A stretch of DNA of 64,000 nt from Saccharina japonica (Eukaryota; Sar; Phaeophyceae; Laminariales; Laminariaceae). The translations under genes and the position numbers were made by a program. Positions 33,612 to 46,129 of the stretch are shown piece after piece. The stretch spans positions 403,635 to 467,634 of the forward strand of contig MEHQ01001025.1 of NCBI GenBank assembly GCA_008828725.1, written 5' to 3'. Below the pieces are notes generated by a model. That model worked only from the letters and a program-made list of their open reading frames with translations. It did no database searches and had not been told where the DNA came from. Within the stretch, counting starts at the first letter, position 1, and every line of letters starts with the position of its first letter.

Positions 33612-33895
33612 AAACCCAACAATCACACCGACTTGTTGCAACCTTATTCCCCCCCTCTCTTGAGCGACAGGGCGGGCGGGTGGGAAAGTCGATCAATTGT
33701 AAAGGGCACAATGTCGTCCCCTGGGCTACGAGCTCTCGCTAGTGCTACGTACACCGACCGTCTATGACCGGGGCAGCAGGTCTCGAGGCTCGACGCTCTG
33801 AACATCTGCTGTCCTCCCGTCTACCCCGCATCCCCGTTTTTTCGAATTCCGAAACGCCTTCACAAACTACACATCCCTTCGGGAGGTTACATTTT
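33612..33895 (-). repeat. Split direct repeat A2, copy A
   Basis: The 207 bp at 33689-33895 recur at 40481-40687 (A1) with a few mismatches. Both copies end GGAGGTTACATTTT. Confidence 0.85.
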
Positions 33896-34139
33896 GTTAT
33901 GGCTCAAGAATTCTGGATTAGTTTTTCACATGTAGACCCCTGGGTGGACTACCACCAATTCGTATAAAATGCAAAATGAAACCCAATATGATACGAACGG
34001 TCACGTCCTAGGCTACACCGTTCTTGTCCCCCCTGCTACTTCTTTATGAAACCCCCCACACATATTTTTCTCATCAGGCTAACCCGCAACCCTGATTGGG
34101 CCCGCTCCATGTTTTCAGCGGGGCTATCTTACACTCCCA
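33896..34139 (-). repeat. Split direct repeat B1, copy A
   Basis: Matches B2 (33368-33611). The recombinase frame ends just inside or next to it. Confidence 0.85.
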
Positions 34140-35088
34140 CCATAGGGCCAGCCTGATACAACCCTCGTTATTATACATGTTTTTTCGAGGGCAGTGGAGA
34201 CCACTTCCGCTCCCTCCTCTGCCTCCCTCCCATACGTCATGAAAACCCGAGACTTCCATCTTCCTGCACGTTCGACTTGCAACTCCGAAAGGCCCTGCGC
34301 GGCCAACTGGGTGCCCCCCCCGATTCTTCCCGAGTGCATTGCTAACTGCGTGGGGTCTCTACCGCTGCTTCCTACCATCAACCGCAACGCCGCTACCGCT
34401 TCAGTTCTAGTAAACACTTTCCATCCCGACGCCGTGCCCCTGGTCGTCAGCGGCGCCCCCCCCCGGCAGCTGGGGGTGCACGTTGAGCAGTTCCACCAGG
34501 GCCTCGAAGGCTCCCATCGCCTCGCCCTCCGTCTTCCCCGCGTTTTCAAGCCGAGTACGAGTAATGGTGCACCCTGCTCTCTTTCGGTCACTTTTGGACG
34601 CCAAAAACTGTACCTGCACTGCTGAGGCAGCCGACCTGTTCTCGAGTGGGACCTGTATTCCTTCGTGCAAGAAAGTGGGGCAATTTCTCGTCAGGCAGAA
34701 TTCGGGGTGGATCTGACCGTCTGCACAACTCTGACGCTCTGCATAACGGGCAATAGGACACTGCAAGTCCGAGCCACATCACATATCCCCCGTCTACCAT
34801 GCCTGCCACCACTTGTCTCCCTTGCGAGAGCATGGCCCACGTCAACGGCAGTCTGACCCGCGCTTTCTCAATCGACATGCCGCGCGCCCTGTCTATTCCC
34901 TTTCCGATCGCCAATATCATGCAATGCGACGTCGTCAGTTCGCATCCTGCGAACATCTTGTGAACAAAGTTGAAGGCCGCTAAGTATCCTCTGACAGTCG
35001 ACTGTTGATTATTGCGCATGAAGCAGCGGGCGGCCATGAATTCAAGCAGATCAGTAAGCGTTTCATCGGGATCGTCACGGGCGCGCAA
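34140..35088 (-). pseudogene. Tyrosine recombinase (broken), copy A
   Basis: Three overlapping minus-strand frames cover the gene. The first (35088 to about 34740) has the helical N-terminal domain (STVRGYLAAFNFVHKMF, then LPLTWAMLSQGRQVV and the conserved MWLGLAVSY). The next holds the first catalytic Arg (CTITRTRLENAG) and GAFEALVELLNVHPQL. The last holds the HSGRIGG box (His-x-x-Arg), GRWKS and the Tyr nucleophile in FMTYGRE. The R-H-R-Y set is therefore present at DNA level but split by two frameshifts. Such enzymes cut and rejoin DNA through a 3'-phosphotyrosine and insert the element's circular cDNA. Copy B keeps the more usual FMTYVRE. Confidence 0.88.
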
Positions 35089-35564
35089 CCAAGGCCTTAA
35101 ACCCTACGCATTTTTCTGTTTTTCCCAGATGTTCCACTTCGCTCTGCCCAAACAAACCCAGCGCGAGCATTGCCACCAAGCGGGCAATTTCATCCTACGT
35201 TCCTCTCTTGTTTTCCCCTGTTCCTGCAGGGTCCGAGGGAGTACCGCGTGCACGCCGTATGTTGATCGAGTGACATTACTTGGACAACACGACCCGGATA
35301 TCTTACCGAGCGACGACCATGCCTTAGTTATGCAGTATGTTGGGCGGCGAAAGACACGCGGTATGCGGATCGTATATCGTACGTTGTTACAAGAGACGTG
35401 CATAGCGAGCGCGTGTGTCAATCAGTTGTGCATCATTCGTTCATCTATGAGATTCCACCAAATATCATCATGCTTGGTTTGGACATTCTTCGTAAGAAGT
35501 ACTCCATCGAAAATCCCCGATCCCCGCAACCCGATGTCTTGTTTTTACCATTCGTGGGAGTTGG

Positions 35565-37320
35565 TCAGCTCCCTGACTTGTCTGACAATATCCCCGTGGT
35601 CAGCGCGAGATACCATCCGCTAGGGTGTTCTGCCCAACGGGCATATGTTTTTGCCGCGGGGTTCCACCCCTTTTTGAGTTCGAGACGTCCAAGCATTCTC
35701 ATGAGTAAGCACGCCCTTTCGTCCCTCGCCCCCCCGCATCGGGCCATCCACGACACAGCGGCCACGCTATCACCGCGCATCGGTACGAAATCCCCTTCGG
35801 CCTAGAGGCTGTCTCCTACGAGTTCTAGCAGGGCCCACGCCGTCACGACCAACACCAGAAACTCTATAAGGCTGATGGTGATGGTACAGGTCTCTCTCCA
35901 AGGGCGGTTCTTTTCTTTTTGAGTTCTGAGGTTAGCTGCTGCGGCGAATCATACCGCCAAGATACCTTCTTCCCAACACAGAACCGACAACCGTGTCGAG
36001 GCTGGCGTCCGATAAGTAGTATCTCTTGGCGGGTCGTTTTAACGCCGTGTAGGAGGGGAAGCTAAGCGTCTCTCCCTCCGATAGTAGCTCGTTATCTATT
36101 GCCCACTTCCAGAAGAGGCGGTCAGCGTGAACCTCTCTCCCAGGTTCGACTGTGCGCTTCTGTTTTTTGCTACCTGGTGAGTCGTGCCACCCCGACAGCC
36201 GCAGNAGTTTCCACACGAAGTATCTACCCACCTGCCCTACTACGTGAGGTTCCACAACTTCCCAGCCATACTGAGGACCTCCCTAACCTTCGCGTGCCTA
36301 CGCTTCAGGGGCCACCGCTCGCGCAGCAACCCCGTCTACGCGTCGACTTTTTCACTAGGGAACGAGATTATCATGGTGTGCGAGTTGATAGTGAACCCTA
36401 AGGCGTCGATTATGGTGTCCCCGTCCGTGCGTTTCTTGGGTGCTAGGATGGCGTGACACCCTCCTTCCCCTGTCCGCACAACCGCACGTGATCAGAGGCT
36501 AGCGAGGCCGACGCGATCAGCGCGGTCGTATCGTCGTCCGAGCGTTGCACTTTTGTCAGTAAGTAATCGTCTACGTACACTGTCGTGAAAAAACGGGTCG
36601 GCTATCTCTCCCCAAGTGTGTGTTCTGATTTTGTTTTTTTTGTGTCCGAGGAAATCGACGTGGGTTGTCCCTCTTCCCACCGGTCCACCACCTTAACGTG
36701 AGCCAACATTTATTTTTTTTGTCCGAGAGCTGAGTTGACTCGTTCGTGGTGTTACAGTGCGCGTGCTCGGCCGTCGCCGACACGACGCCCCAGCACCCCG
36801 GCGAATCGGACCACCCAAGTGTCAAGCCAAACGTCACTCACTCCCAACTCTTCTACTGAGTAGCAAAAATCGTGAAACTTTTTCCGGGTCTACCCGGACG
36901 TTGCGGAAAGCGTCGGAAACGTCGGCCTTGCATATCAGTTTTCTCTTGACAGGGAACTTGTTTCTGAGTGACACGAGTTCAGGAAGATAACTCCGGCAGC
37001 GTCAGAGCGCACAGGCATGGAGGGACGGTATCCGAGTCAGTGTCTCCGTTACATCCTCCCTGTTTCTATCTGCTCGGCTCGGCGAACGACAAGCCATAGA
37101 TTATCCGGACCTGGTGTGTCCCGACTGCTGCGAACGGGGCGACCCTCAGATTCGGGATTTCGTGGGCGGCTGACTTTTGTATCACTAAACATTTATGGCG
37201 TCTTACGTCTTCCCCGATTGTTTTCCATACTGCTGGCAAGTGCTCGGTGACGCTGGGGTGATTTCCGTACCGTAACGCGCGCTCCAGATCAGCGCCCGTG
37301 TTTACTGGTACGCCACCTGT
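35565..37320 (-). pseudogene. Reverse transcriptase-RNase H (broken), copy A
   Basis: Reading down the minus strand from about 37320: ADLERALRYGNH, EHLPAVWKTIGEDV and RIIYGLSF (N-terminal RT motifs), then an in-frame TAG. Motif A is KADVSDAFRNVRV with its catalytic Asp (about 36890-36945). LGWSDSPGCWG follows, then YVDDYLL at 36563-36577 as the catalytic box, and SFPSEKVDA. RNase H follows with MRGDSVAAVSWMARCGG and, after a one-base shift at an A run, NTLADGISR. At about 36447 copy A lacks a T that copy B has, which breaks the frame after the YVDD box. An N at 36205 marks an unresolved base. The product would copy the element RNA into DNA. Here it is inactive. Confidence 0.87.
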
Positions 37321-37405
37321 GGCTATCGAGACTAGCTCGTCGACTGCTCCGAAGCCTTTTCAACCTCCGGAGAATCGCCGAATGTGTGTGGGATCGTGTG
37401 CCAGC

Positions 37406-38600
37406 TTATATATCAAACGCTTTTCTCTCTAGTGCATCAAGGTCGTGTTTTCCAAGTTTTGTTTTACGTGCGATTGGTGTACCATGCGTTCTGTTCTGTT
37501 CGACTGAGCGACACACCATAAGGAAGCCGTAAAAACATGCTGACTCGCTACTCTCCCGCGGTTCGATCGGAACAAACATGCTAGTATTGGGGTGATGCTC
37601 GGACGGCTCAACTAGCCCGTCCCGTGCGTGCCCCTCTGTCTTATTTGCACTGTGCCCTGTTGGTGGGGGGCGCCCGACTGCATCTTCTGTACTGCTGTGG
37701 GGATTCTGTTGTACTGAATGGGTGAAAGGCCCTTCTGGGTTTTGCGCTATGGTGTGAGTCTTCGGTACCCTCGGTGGCATCTCCAACCCGATTCTACCCG
37801 AAGTCTTCCGTGCCCTCGGTGGCATCTCCAAACCGATTCGACAAGAAGTGGGGAACACAGCAAGGCCCCTGCTCACACCAAACCCGCTGTGCTGAACCTT
37901 CCGCGACCTCGGCGGCATCTCCAACCCGATTCGACGGCAAGTGGGGATGTTCAGACTTATAGGTCGAGTTGCTCGTACTCTTCCCCTCGTCCCTTTTATC
38001 AAGTACTCCCTTCTTCTGATCTGTCACTGCTGGGTACTGGTACGTGGTACTGCGCTGACAGTCTGAGTTCTGTGACGTGGTTTATGGTAGTATTGGCTTA
38101 TGCTCGGACGGCTCCACTATCCCGTCCCGTGTGTGCCCCTCTGTCTGACTTGCACTATGCCTGTGCTCCCACCGTATCGGTTGGGTTGGCCCCGCCCCCT
38201 GTTGGTGGGGGGACGCCCGACTGCATCTTCTGTACTGCTGTGGGGATTACTGTTGTACTGAATGGGGTGAACAGGCTCCTTCTGGGTTTTGCGCTATGGT
38301 GTGAGTCTTCGGTACCCTCGGTGGCATCTCCAACCCGACTTCTGGTGACTCGCAGCACGAGTCTTCCGTACGCTTCCTCGGTGGCATCTCCAACACCGAT
38401 TTCGACAAGAAGTGGGGAACACAGCAAGGCCCCTGCTCACACCAAACCCGCTGTGCTGAACCTTCCGCGACCTCGGGGCATCTCCAACCCGATTCGACGG
38501 CAAGTGGGGATGTTCAGCTTATAGGTCGAGTTGCTCGTACTCTTCCCCTCGTCCCTTTTATCAAGTACTCCCTTCTTCTGATCTGTCACCTCGCTGTCGG
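37406..38600 (-). repeat. 540-bp tandem repeats in the 5' region, copy A
   Basis: Two main units (about 37620-38000 and 38150-38560) share GGTGGCATCTCCAACCCGAT, CACCAAACCCGCTGTGCTG and TTATAGGTCGAGTTGCTCGT. Each has shorter internal repeats. The minus-strand frame 37406-38002 (198 codons) reads RIGLEMPPR three times because of them. It lies where a gag-like gene might be expected, but I cannot recognise one. Confidence 0.7.
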
Positions 38601-40480
38601 TACTCGTACATTTCTGAAATTTGGAGTTAGACCGTGACTGTACAGATTGCACAGTGCAGTATGCTGAGATACGAGGCACGCACCCAGCTGCGACCGTGCG
38701 CGCCTTCGCCATGCATTGTGAGCTGAAGCTACGCCCAATCTTACAGTGGGCTAAGGCCGCCTGGGGGAGGTCAGCAACTACTGAGACTTGCAGCAACTTT
38801 ACATGTACGTACCCAGCGAGTCACGATTCGGGTAGTACGATTGTTCGACATCCTGGTTATAGAGCGTGGGAGAGACAACACCATCGTAACGCTCCCACTG
38901 CGATCGGGTATGCACTCGTCGCGAGGTTCGCTCCAGCGCTGTATCCACACCCGATCAAGACTTAATGCTTCGGTTCTGGGATCCTCAGCGAACCGCAAAA
39001 CGAGCGTACAGACGAAGCACCGCGTGGGTCATCCGAGTGTCCACAGGATCCAGCGCACGAGGGCCGTCACCCCAGACCAGCATACGAAAAGTCTCGTGGC
39101 TTCCAGCACCACTGTGGGGTTTGTCGGGGGGAACGCACTCGTGCCAGGTTGGTTCTCGGTACTACGGTGGCACTCGCAACCCACTGTGCAAGTACCAGGG
39201 GACACAGCGAAGCACTGTTCACACCAACCAGTGTGCGAACCTTGGACCTCGGTGCACTAACCGTTGGGAGGAGTATGTCAGGCCGTTATAGGTCGAGCTA
39301 TAGCTCGTACTCTCCCCCGTCTGACTTCTTATCAAGATAACTACCACCTTCTTCTGATCTGTCACTGCTGGGTACTCGTACGTGGTACTGCGCTGACAAT
39401 GAGTTCTGAGGTGTGATGGTCTTGCTGTTTTTGCGACAATCTGCTTCAAACGTTCTGCTGTTTGACTCTCTGCATTTTTTACTCGGAACTTGACTCTCAC
39501 CGTGAAACAGGGCCGGCGAACCGACCCGAGAGTGGGTGTATGGCAAATCTCCACGGGCCTCCTGGCGTTTTCAAACACTATCTAATCCTGCTCGCGCACC
39601 TGCCCCCCCCTTCGGCGGGCCCCGCTGATGGCAGGGCCCCTATTGTCAGTTGCTGCGGGCGTCCCGCGAGACTGTCAACAAGCAGAGCATCTATTTTAGG
39701 AAACCTGTGACTCGATTATCAACCCAAAATCGTAGGTATACCTGGATGGAAACACGCCTCCGGTACTACTGTAATTGTACAAACACATCCTGCTCCGACC
39801 CGCGGCCTCCCGATGTCAACTGGTGGGAGGTACTCGTACATAGATGGCGGTATGGCTATCATAGCTTCGTTGTCGGTAACCTGTGACGCATGTGCATATG
39901 CCTGGTCCTGGCCATGCTTGAGGAAATGAAACAGATGTCTTACTGCTGTCTATCCGCAGGCCATTCTGCCCACTGCCTGGAACTGCGCTGCTCAGTACGT
40001 ACACATAATTTCGGCCANGCATGTGCTGACCCGGTACATATCATAGTATACAGCAGTACAGGGACTAACAGGCTAGTAAGCAAAACAGGCTGACATTAAC
40101 AGGCGAAATAAGAGACACTATATATCTGAAAATAGTGTAGAAGGCCCTCCTCACATAAGAAATCCAGCCTCGGGACCAGCTTTCCTGTTTCTTATTATCA
40201 TCGGTGTCCTGTACTTGTATAAATACCTGCACCTCATCTGCTTCGTATACCAGCTGCTGATGCTGTTCTACGTTTTACAGCTCTGGTATGACAATCCTGG
40301 GCACGCAAGAAGCGGAGGTTCCAGGGTTCGTAGGACATTTTTTAGAAACACACCAGCAGACGTACCTCGCTAAAGTTGATGTCGATGCAAGGAAAGTTCA
40401 TAAGAGGGACGAAGCCGATATATCCTCGACCATGCTTCCGCCCAGCTCCTCTGGCTGCGGCATGAAAGTCGATCTCAAAA
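38601..40480. other. 5' non-coding part of retroelement copy A
   Basis: Matched by 47800-48717 in its outer half, with the same order of words. No gene is seen. The stretch 40286-40480, between the end of homology with copy B and repeat A1, is unique to copy A. An N is at 40019. Confidence 0.5.
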
Positions 40481-40687
40481 TCGATCAATTGTAATGGGCA
40501 CAATGTCGTCCCCTGGGCTACGAGCTCTCGCCAGTGCTACGTACACCGACCGTCTATGACCGGGGCAGCAGGTCTCGAGGCTCGACGCCCTGAACATCAG
40601 CTGACCTCCCGCTTACCCCGCATCCCCGTTTTTTCGAATTCCGAAACGCCTTCACAAACTACACATCCCTTCGGGAGGTTACATTTT
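40481..40687 (-). repeat. Split direct repeat A1 (5' end), copy A
   Basis: Matches A2 at 33689-33895 over 207 bp. It is the 5' terminal repeat of the element on the minus strand. Copy B lacks its counterpart. Confidence 0.85.
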
Positions 40688-40942
40688 CATTATTTTTATG
40701 CGCGTGAGCTATAAAAGCCTTCAGTTTACTGCTGTGGCTGATGTTCCGCTTCGTTAACAATGAACTAAATAACGAAATTAGTCCGTCGAGGTGTGCGGGA
40801 GGCGTTCTCGCGCCAAGCTTTGCTTGGTCGTTGGTCTCCCACCCCCCCCCCTTCCCGGCCTGATGGCGTTACTGTATATAAAATGTTGTCCCAAAAACTG
40901 AACTGAAGATTCTGGGAGACGAATGACTAAGTGTTTGTGTAG

Positions 40943-41121
40943 AAGGGCACCGATTTTTTTTGTGCCCATCGGGTGCCCATTTCGTTGGGTTTGCAAGGAG
41001 CGAAGCCGAAGTCGAAAGGGGTCACTCGAGGCAGCAGTGCGGCGAGATCAGACCAGCGATCTCCGGCGCACAGCTGCCTCGACAAAGGATATGGGTCTGA
41101 CCCGTTGCCGGTCGAGAACAT
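40943..41121 (+). CDS. Host gene, candidate exon 1 (upstream of the transposon)
   Basis: The frame is open from a TAG acceptor-like site at 40942 and ends AAC-AT before a perfect donor GTGAGT at 41122. It encodes Lys/Ser/Arg-rich sequence ending GYGSDPLPVEN plus two bases of the next codon. Those two bases join the first base of the exon at 48881 to give Ile, in phase. The left boundary is uncertain because another AG (TTTGCAAG, 40998) is possible. There is no good ATG in frame, so more 5' exons are likely. Product unknown. Confidence 0.45.
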
Positions 41122-41190
41122 GTGAGTGTGCCGTGGGTAGTTGCTGGCACGTCTTGTATCGGCCCCGAAGCATGCCAGAGCAGGCTGTTA

Positions 41191-41360
41191 GGGCCATTCC
41201 TAACGAAAAAAAAAAATCACGATTCGTGAGGTTTTTGTCGTGAATCGTGATTTTTTTTGTCGTGATTCACGACAAAAACCTCACGATTCATGACGCCAAT
41301 TTTTTTACAATTTCTTAAAAAAAAACAAAATCACGATTCACGACATTTGTCGTGGCTCAA
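41191..41360. repeat. Left terminal region of the Harbinger-like element
   Basis: After GGGCCATTCCTAACG, repeated TCACGATTCGTGAGG / GTCGTGAATCGTGA blocks in both orientations form strong hairpins separated by A or T runs. Confidence 0.7.
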
Positions 41361-42022
41361 AATACGCCTGATCAAGGCACTACGTAACCCACCCGACACC
41401 AACGGTATCCGATGGCCGGTATAGGGGCATGCCAGGCCCTGCTTCGTACGCCGGTTGTGGACAGCGAGTGGCTGCCTAAAGACACTGCTGGGTGCGGGGT
41501 AACGAGCATGCTGTGACCTCGAAATCTCGAGGAGGCGGAGACACAGCGTGAAGAAAAAGCAAAAATAATCTGAAAATCTCATGGGCCAGGCAGAGCAGAC
41601 GACATGTCAGCGAGATGGGAACCTCGCGCGGACCTGGCCTGGCCGACGGCGCATGAGGTTTGAATATCACAGACCGTGTCGGGCCTCTGCCCATGGTTTG
41701 AATCACGGGCCGGGTCGGGCGCGGTCGGCCCGGCACGGCCTGGCCGTGACCTACCTGCGACAGTTGGCCCCACCCTCAAATACCGTTGGTTTGAAAATAT
41801 CGGATTCTTTATAATTTGNTGGCGGTGCAGGCACCCTGATACCGCCTGTGTTCTGTACCATGACCACAACCCTGCGCAGCTTGACTGCTCATGCCTGGAC
41901 TCCATTTTTCGACCCTTTTCATTGAGCAAGAACTGAAAAAACAATTGCCCCTGGAAAAAAGGTAGCCGTAACGTCTTTTATGCGGCGAGACTTCGGCCGT
42001 CTTTGATCAACCACGTCCATGA
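41361..42022. other. Interior of the Harbinger-like element, left side
   Basis: Contains GGCCGGGTCGGGC / GGCCTGGCCG-type GC-rich repeats at 41620-41760 and one N at 41819. No gene is supported. Confidence 0.4.
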
Positions 42023-42894
42023 GCAATTTTTGCTTCACTTGTTTTTTTCCGAAACTGTCTATATTGTCCATGACCAAAAAGAGCACTTTGTTATGGCTCA
42101 AGAATTCTGGATTAGTTTTTCACATGTAGACCCCTGGGTGGACTACCACCAATTCGTATAAAATGCAAAATGAAACCCAATATGATACGAACGGTCACCT
42201 CCTAGGCTACACCGTTCTTGTCCCCCCTGCTACTTCTTTATGAAACCCCCCACACATATTTTTCTCATCAGGCTAACCCGCAACCCTGATTGGGCCCGCT
42301 CCATTTTTTCAGCGGGGCTATCTTACACTCCCAAAACCCAACAATCACACCGACTTGTTGCAACCTTATTCCCCCCCTCTCTTGAGCGACAGGGCGGGCG
42401 GGTGGGAAAGTCGATCAATTGTAATGGGCACAATGTCGTCCCCTGGGCTACGAGCTCTCGCCAGTGCTACGTACACCGACCGTCTATGACCGGGGCAGCA
42501 GGTCTCGAGGCTCGACGCTCTGAACATCTGCTGTCCTCCCGTCTACCCCGCATCCCCGTTTTTTCGAATTCCGAAACGCCTTCACAAACTACACATCCCT
42601 TCGGGAGGTTACATTTTGTTATGGCTCAAGAATTCTGGATTAGTTTTTCACATGTAGACCCCTGGGTGGACTACCACCAATTCGTAAAAAATGCAAAATG
42701 AAACCCAATATGATACGAACGGTCACGTCCTAGGCTACACCGTTCTTGTCCCCCCTGCTACTTCTTTATGAAACCCCCCACACATATTTTTCTCATCAGG
42801 CTAACCCGCAACCCTGATTGGGCCCGCTCCATTTTTTCAGCGAGGCTATCTTACACTCCCACCATAGGGCCAGCCTGATACAACCCTCGTTATT

Positions 42895-43811
42895 CTACAC
42901 GGTTTTTTCGAGGGCAGTGGAGACCACTTCCGCTCCCTCCTCTGCCTCCCTCACATACGTCATGAAAGCCCGAGACTTCCATCTTCCTGCACGTTCAACT
43001 TGCAACTCCGAAAGGCCCTGCGCGGCCAACTGGGTGCCCCCCCCGATTCTTCCCGAGTGCATTGCTAACTGCGTGGGGTCTCTACCGCTGCTTCCTACCA
43101 TCAACCGCAACGCCGCTACCACTTCAGTTCTAGCAAACACTTTCCATCCCGACGCCGTGCCCCTGGTCGTCAGCGGCGCCCCCCCCCGGCAGCTGGGGGT
43201 GCACGTTGAGCAGTTCCACCAGGGCCTCGAAGGCTCCCATCGCCTCGCCCTCCGTCTTCCCCGCGTTTTCAAGCCGAGTACGAGTAATGGTGCACCCTGC
43301 TCTCTTTCGGTCACTTTTGGACGCCAAAAAATGTACCTGCACTGCTGAGGCAGCCGACCTGTTCTCGAGTGGGACCTGTATTCCTTCGTGCAAGAAAGTG
43401 GGGCAATTTCTCGTCAGGCAGAATTCGGGGTGGATCTGACCGTCTGCACAACTCTGACGCTCTGCATAACGGGCAATAGGACACTGCAAGTCCGAGCCAC
43501 ATCACATATCCCCCGTCTACCATGCCTGCCACCACTTGTCTCCCTTGCGAGAGCATGCCCCACGTCAACGGCAGTCTGACCCGCGCTTTCTCAATCGACA
43601 TGCCGCGCGCCCTGTCTATTCCCTTTCCGATCGCCAATATCATGCAATGCGACGTCGTCAGTTCGCATCCTGCGAACATCTTGTGAACAAAGTTGAAGGC
43701 CGCTAAGTATCCTCTGACAGTCGACTGTTGAGTATTGTGCATGAAGCAGCGGGCGGCCATGAATTCAAGCAGATCAGTAAGCGTTTCATCGGGATCGTCA
43801 CGGGCGCGCAA
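42895..43811 (-). pseudogene. Tyrosine recombinase (broken), copy B
   Basis: Same three-frame structure as copy A, with GYLAAFNFVHKMF, TRTRLENAG, HSGRIGG, GRWKS and FMTYVRE. It shares the same two frameshifts as copy A, so they predate the duplication. Confidence 0.87.
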
Positions 43812-44287
43812 CCAAGGCCTTAAACCCTACGCATTTTTCTGTTTTTCCCAGATGTTCCACTTCGCTCTGCCCAAACAAACCCAGCGCGAGCATTGCCACC
43901 AAGCGGGCAATTTCATCCTACGTTCCTCTCTTGTTTTCCCCTGTTCCTGCAGGGTCCGAGGGAGTACCGCGTGCACGCCGTATGTTGATCGAGTGACATT
44001 ACTTGGACAACACGACCCGGATATCTTACCGAGCGACGACCATGCCTTAGTTATGCAGTATGTTGGGCGGCGAAAGACACGCGGTATGCGGATCGTATAT
44101 CGTACGTTGTTACAAGAGACGTGCATAGCGAGCGCGTGTGTCAATCAGTTGTGCATCATTCGTTCATCTATGAGATTCCACCAAATATCATCATGCTTGG
44201 TTTGGACATTCTTCGTAAGAAGTACTCCATCGAAAATCCCCGATCCCCGCAACCCGATGTCTTGTTTTTACCATTCGTGGGAGTTGG

Positions 44288-46060
44288 TCAGCTCCCTGAC
44301 GTGTCTGACAATATCCCCGTGGTCAGCGCGAGATACCATCCGCTAGGGTGTTCTGCCCAACGGGCATATGTTTTTGCCGCGGGGTTCCACCCCTTTTTGA
44401 GTTCGAGACGTCCAAGCATTCTCATGAGTAAGCACGCCCTTTCGTCCCTCGCCCCCCCGCATCGGGCCATCCACGACACAGCGGCCACGCTATCACCGCG
44501 CATCGGTACGAAATCCCCTTCGGCCTAGAGGCTGTCTCCTACGAGTTCTAGCAGGGCCCACGCCGTCACGACCAACACCAGAAACTCTATAAGGCTGATG
44601 GTGATGGTACAGGTCTCTCTCCAAGGGCGGTTCTTTTCTTTTTGAGTTCTGAGGTTAGCTGCTGCGGCGAATCATACCGCCAAGATACCTTCTTCCCAAC
44701 ACAGAACCGACAACCGTGTCGAGGCTGGCGTCCGATAAGTAGTATCTCTTGGCGGGTCGTTTTAACGCCGTGTAGGAGGGGAAGCTAAGCGTCTCTCCCT
44801 CCGATAGTAGCTCGTTATCCATTGCCCACTTCCAGAAGAGGCGGTCAGCGTGAACCTCTCTCCCAGGTTCGACTGTGCGCTTCTGGTTTTTGCTACCTGG
44901 TGAGTCGTGTCACCCCGACAGCCGCAGCAGTCTCCGCACGAAGTATCTACCCACCTGCCCTACGTACGTGAGGTTCCACAACTTCCCAGCCATACTGAGG
45001 ACCTCCCTAACCTTCGCGTGCCTACGCTTCAGGGGCCACCGCTCGCGCAGCAACCCCGTCTACGCGTCGACTTTTTCACTAGGGAACGAGATTATCATGG
45101 TGTGCGAGTTGATAGTGAACCCTAAGGCGTCGATTATGGTGTCCCCGTCCGTGCGTTTCTTGGGTGCTAGGATTGGCGTGACACCCTCCTTCCCCTGTCC
45201 GCACAACCGCACGTGATCAGAGGCTAGCGAGGCCGACGCGATCAGCGCGGTCGTATCGTCGTCCGAGCGTTGCACTTTTGTCAGTAAGTAATCGTCTACG
45301 TACACTGTCGTGAAAAAACGGGTCGGCTATCTCTCCCCAAGTGTGTGTTCTGATTTTTTTTTTTTTGTGTCCGAGGAAATCGACGTGGGTTGTCCCTCTT
45401 CCCACCGGTCCACCACCTTAACGTGAGCCAACATTTATTTTTCTTTGTCCGAGAGCTGAGTTGACTCGTTCGTGGTGTTACAGTGCGCGTGCTCGGCCGT
45501 CGCCGACACGACGCCCCAGCACCCCGGCGAATCGGACCACCCAAGTGTCAAGCCAAACGTCACTCACTCCCAACTCTTCTACTGAGTAGCAAAAATCGTG
45601 AAACTTTTTCCGGGTCTACCCGGACGTTGCGGAAAGCGTCGGAAACGTCGGCTTTGCATATCAGTTTTCTCTTGACAGGGAACTTGTTTCTGAGTGACAC
45701 GAGTTCAGGAAGATAACTCCGGCAGCGTCAGAGCGCACAGGCATGGAGGGACGGTATCCGAGTCAGTGTCTCCGTTACATCCTCCCTGTTTCTATCTGCT
45801 CGGCTCGGCGAACGACAAGCCATAGATTATCCGGACCTGGTGTGTCCCGACTGCTGCGAACGGGGCGACCCTCAGATTCGGGATTTCGTGGGCGGCTGAC
45901 TTTTGTATCACTAAACATTTATGGCGTCTTACGTCTTCCCCGATTGTTTCCATACTGCTGGCAAGTGCTCGGTGACGCTGGGGTGATTTCCGTACCGTAA
46001 CGCGCGCTCCAGATCAGCGCCCGTGTTTACTGGTACGCCACCTGTGGCTATCGAGACTAG
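44288..46060 (-). pseudogene. Reverse transcriptase-RNase H (broken), copy B
   Basis: Same motifs as copy A: KADVSDAFRN-type motif A, YVDDYLL at 45288-45302, MRGDSVAAVSW, and shifted NTLADGISR. Unlike copy A, the frame stays open from YVDD through ALGFTINSHTMIISFPSEK. It shares the in-frame stop and the A-run frameshift in RNase H with copy A. Confidence 0.86.
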
Positions 46061-46129
46061 CTCGTCGACTGCTCCGAAGCCTTTTCAACCTCCGGAGAAT
46101 CGCCGAATGTGTGTGGGATCGTGTGCCAG

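Larger units (their letters stand above)
33368..40687 (-). mobile_element. Ngaro/PAT-like tyrosine-recombinase retrotransposon, copy A
   Basis: On the minus strand the order is repeat A1, a 5' region with tandem repeats, reverse transcriptase, RNase H, tyrosine recombinase, then B1-A2-B2. Split direct repeats of the form A1 ... B1-A2-B2 define Ngaro/PAT-type elements, which integrate through a tyrosine recombinase and not a DDE integrase. The outer ends are TTT/GTTATGG on one side and ACATTTT on the other, matching the A2/B1 junction (ACATTTTGTTATGG), as expected if a circular intermediate inserted at a short TTT match. The coding region is broken by frameshifts and stops, so this copy is inactive. 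Confidence 0.85.

Noticed and set aside
34588..35088. Phage or bacterial integrase from horizontal transfer
   Set aside because: The linked reverse transcriptase, RNase H and split direct repeats identify a eukaryotic tyrosine-recombinase retrotransposon.
35012..35623. 203-codon plus-strand frame in copy A (and 43735-44346 in copy B)
   Set aside because: Antisense shadow of the recombinase and RNase H region. The conserved motifs are on the minus strand.
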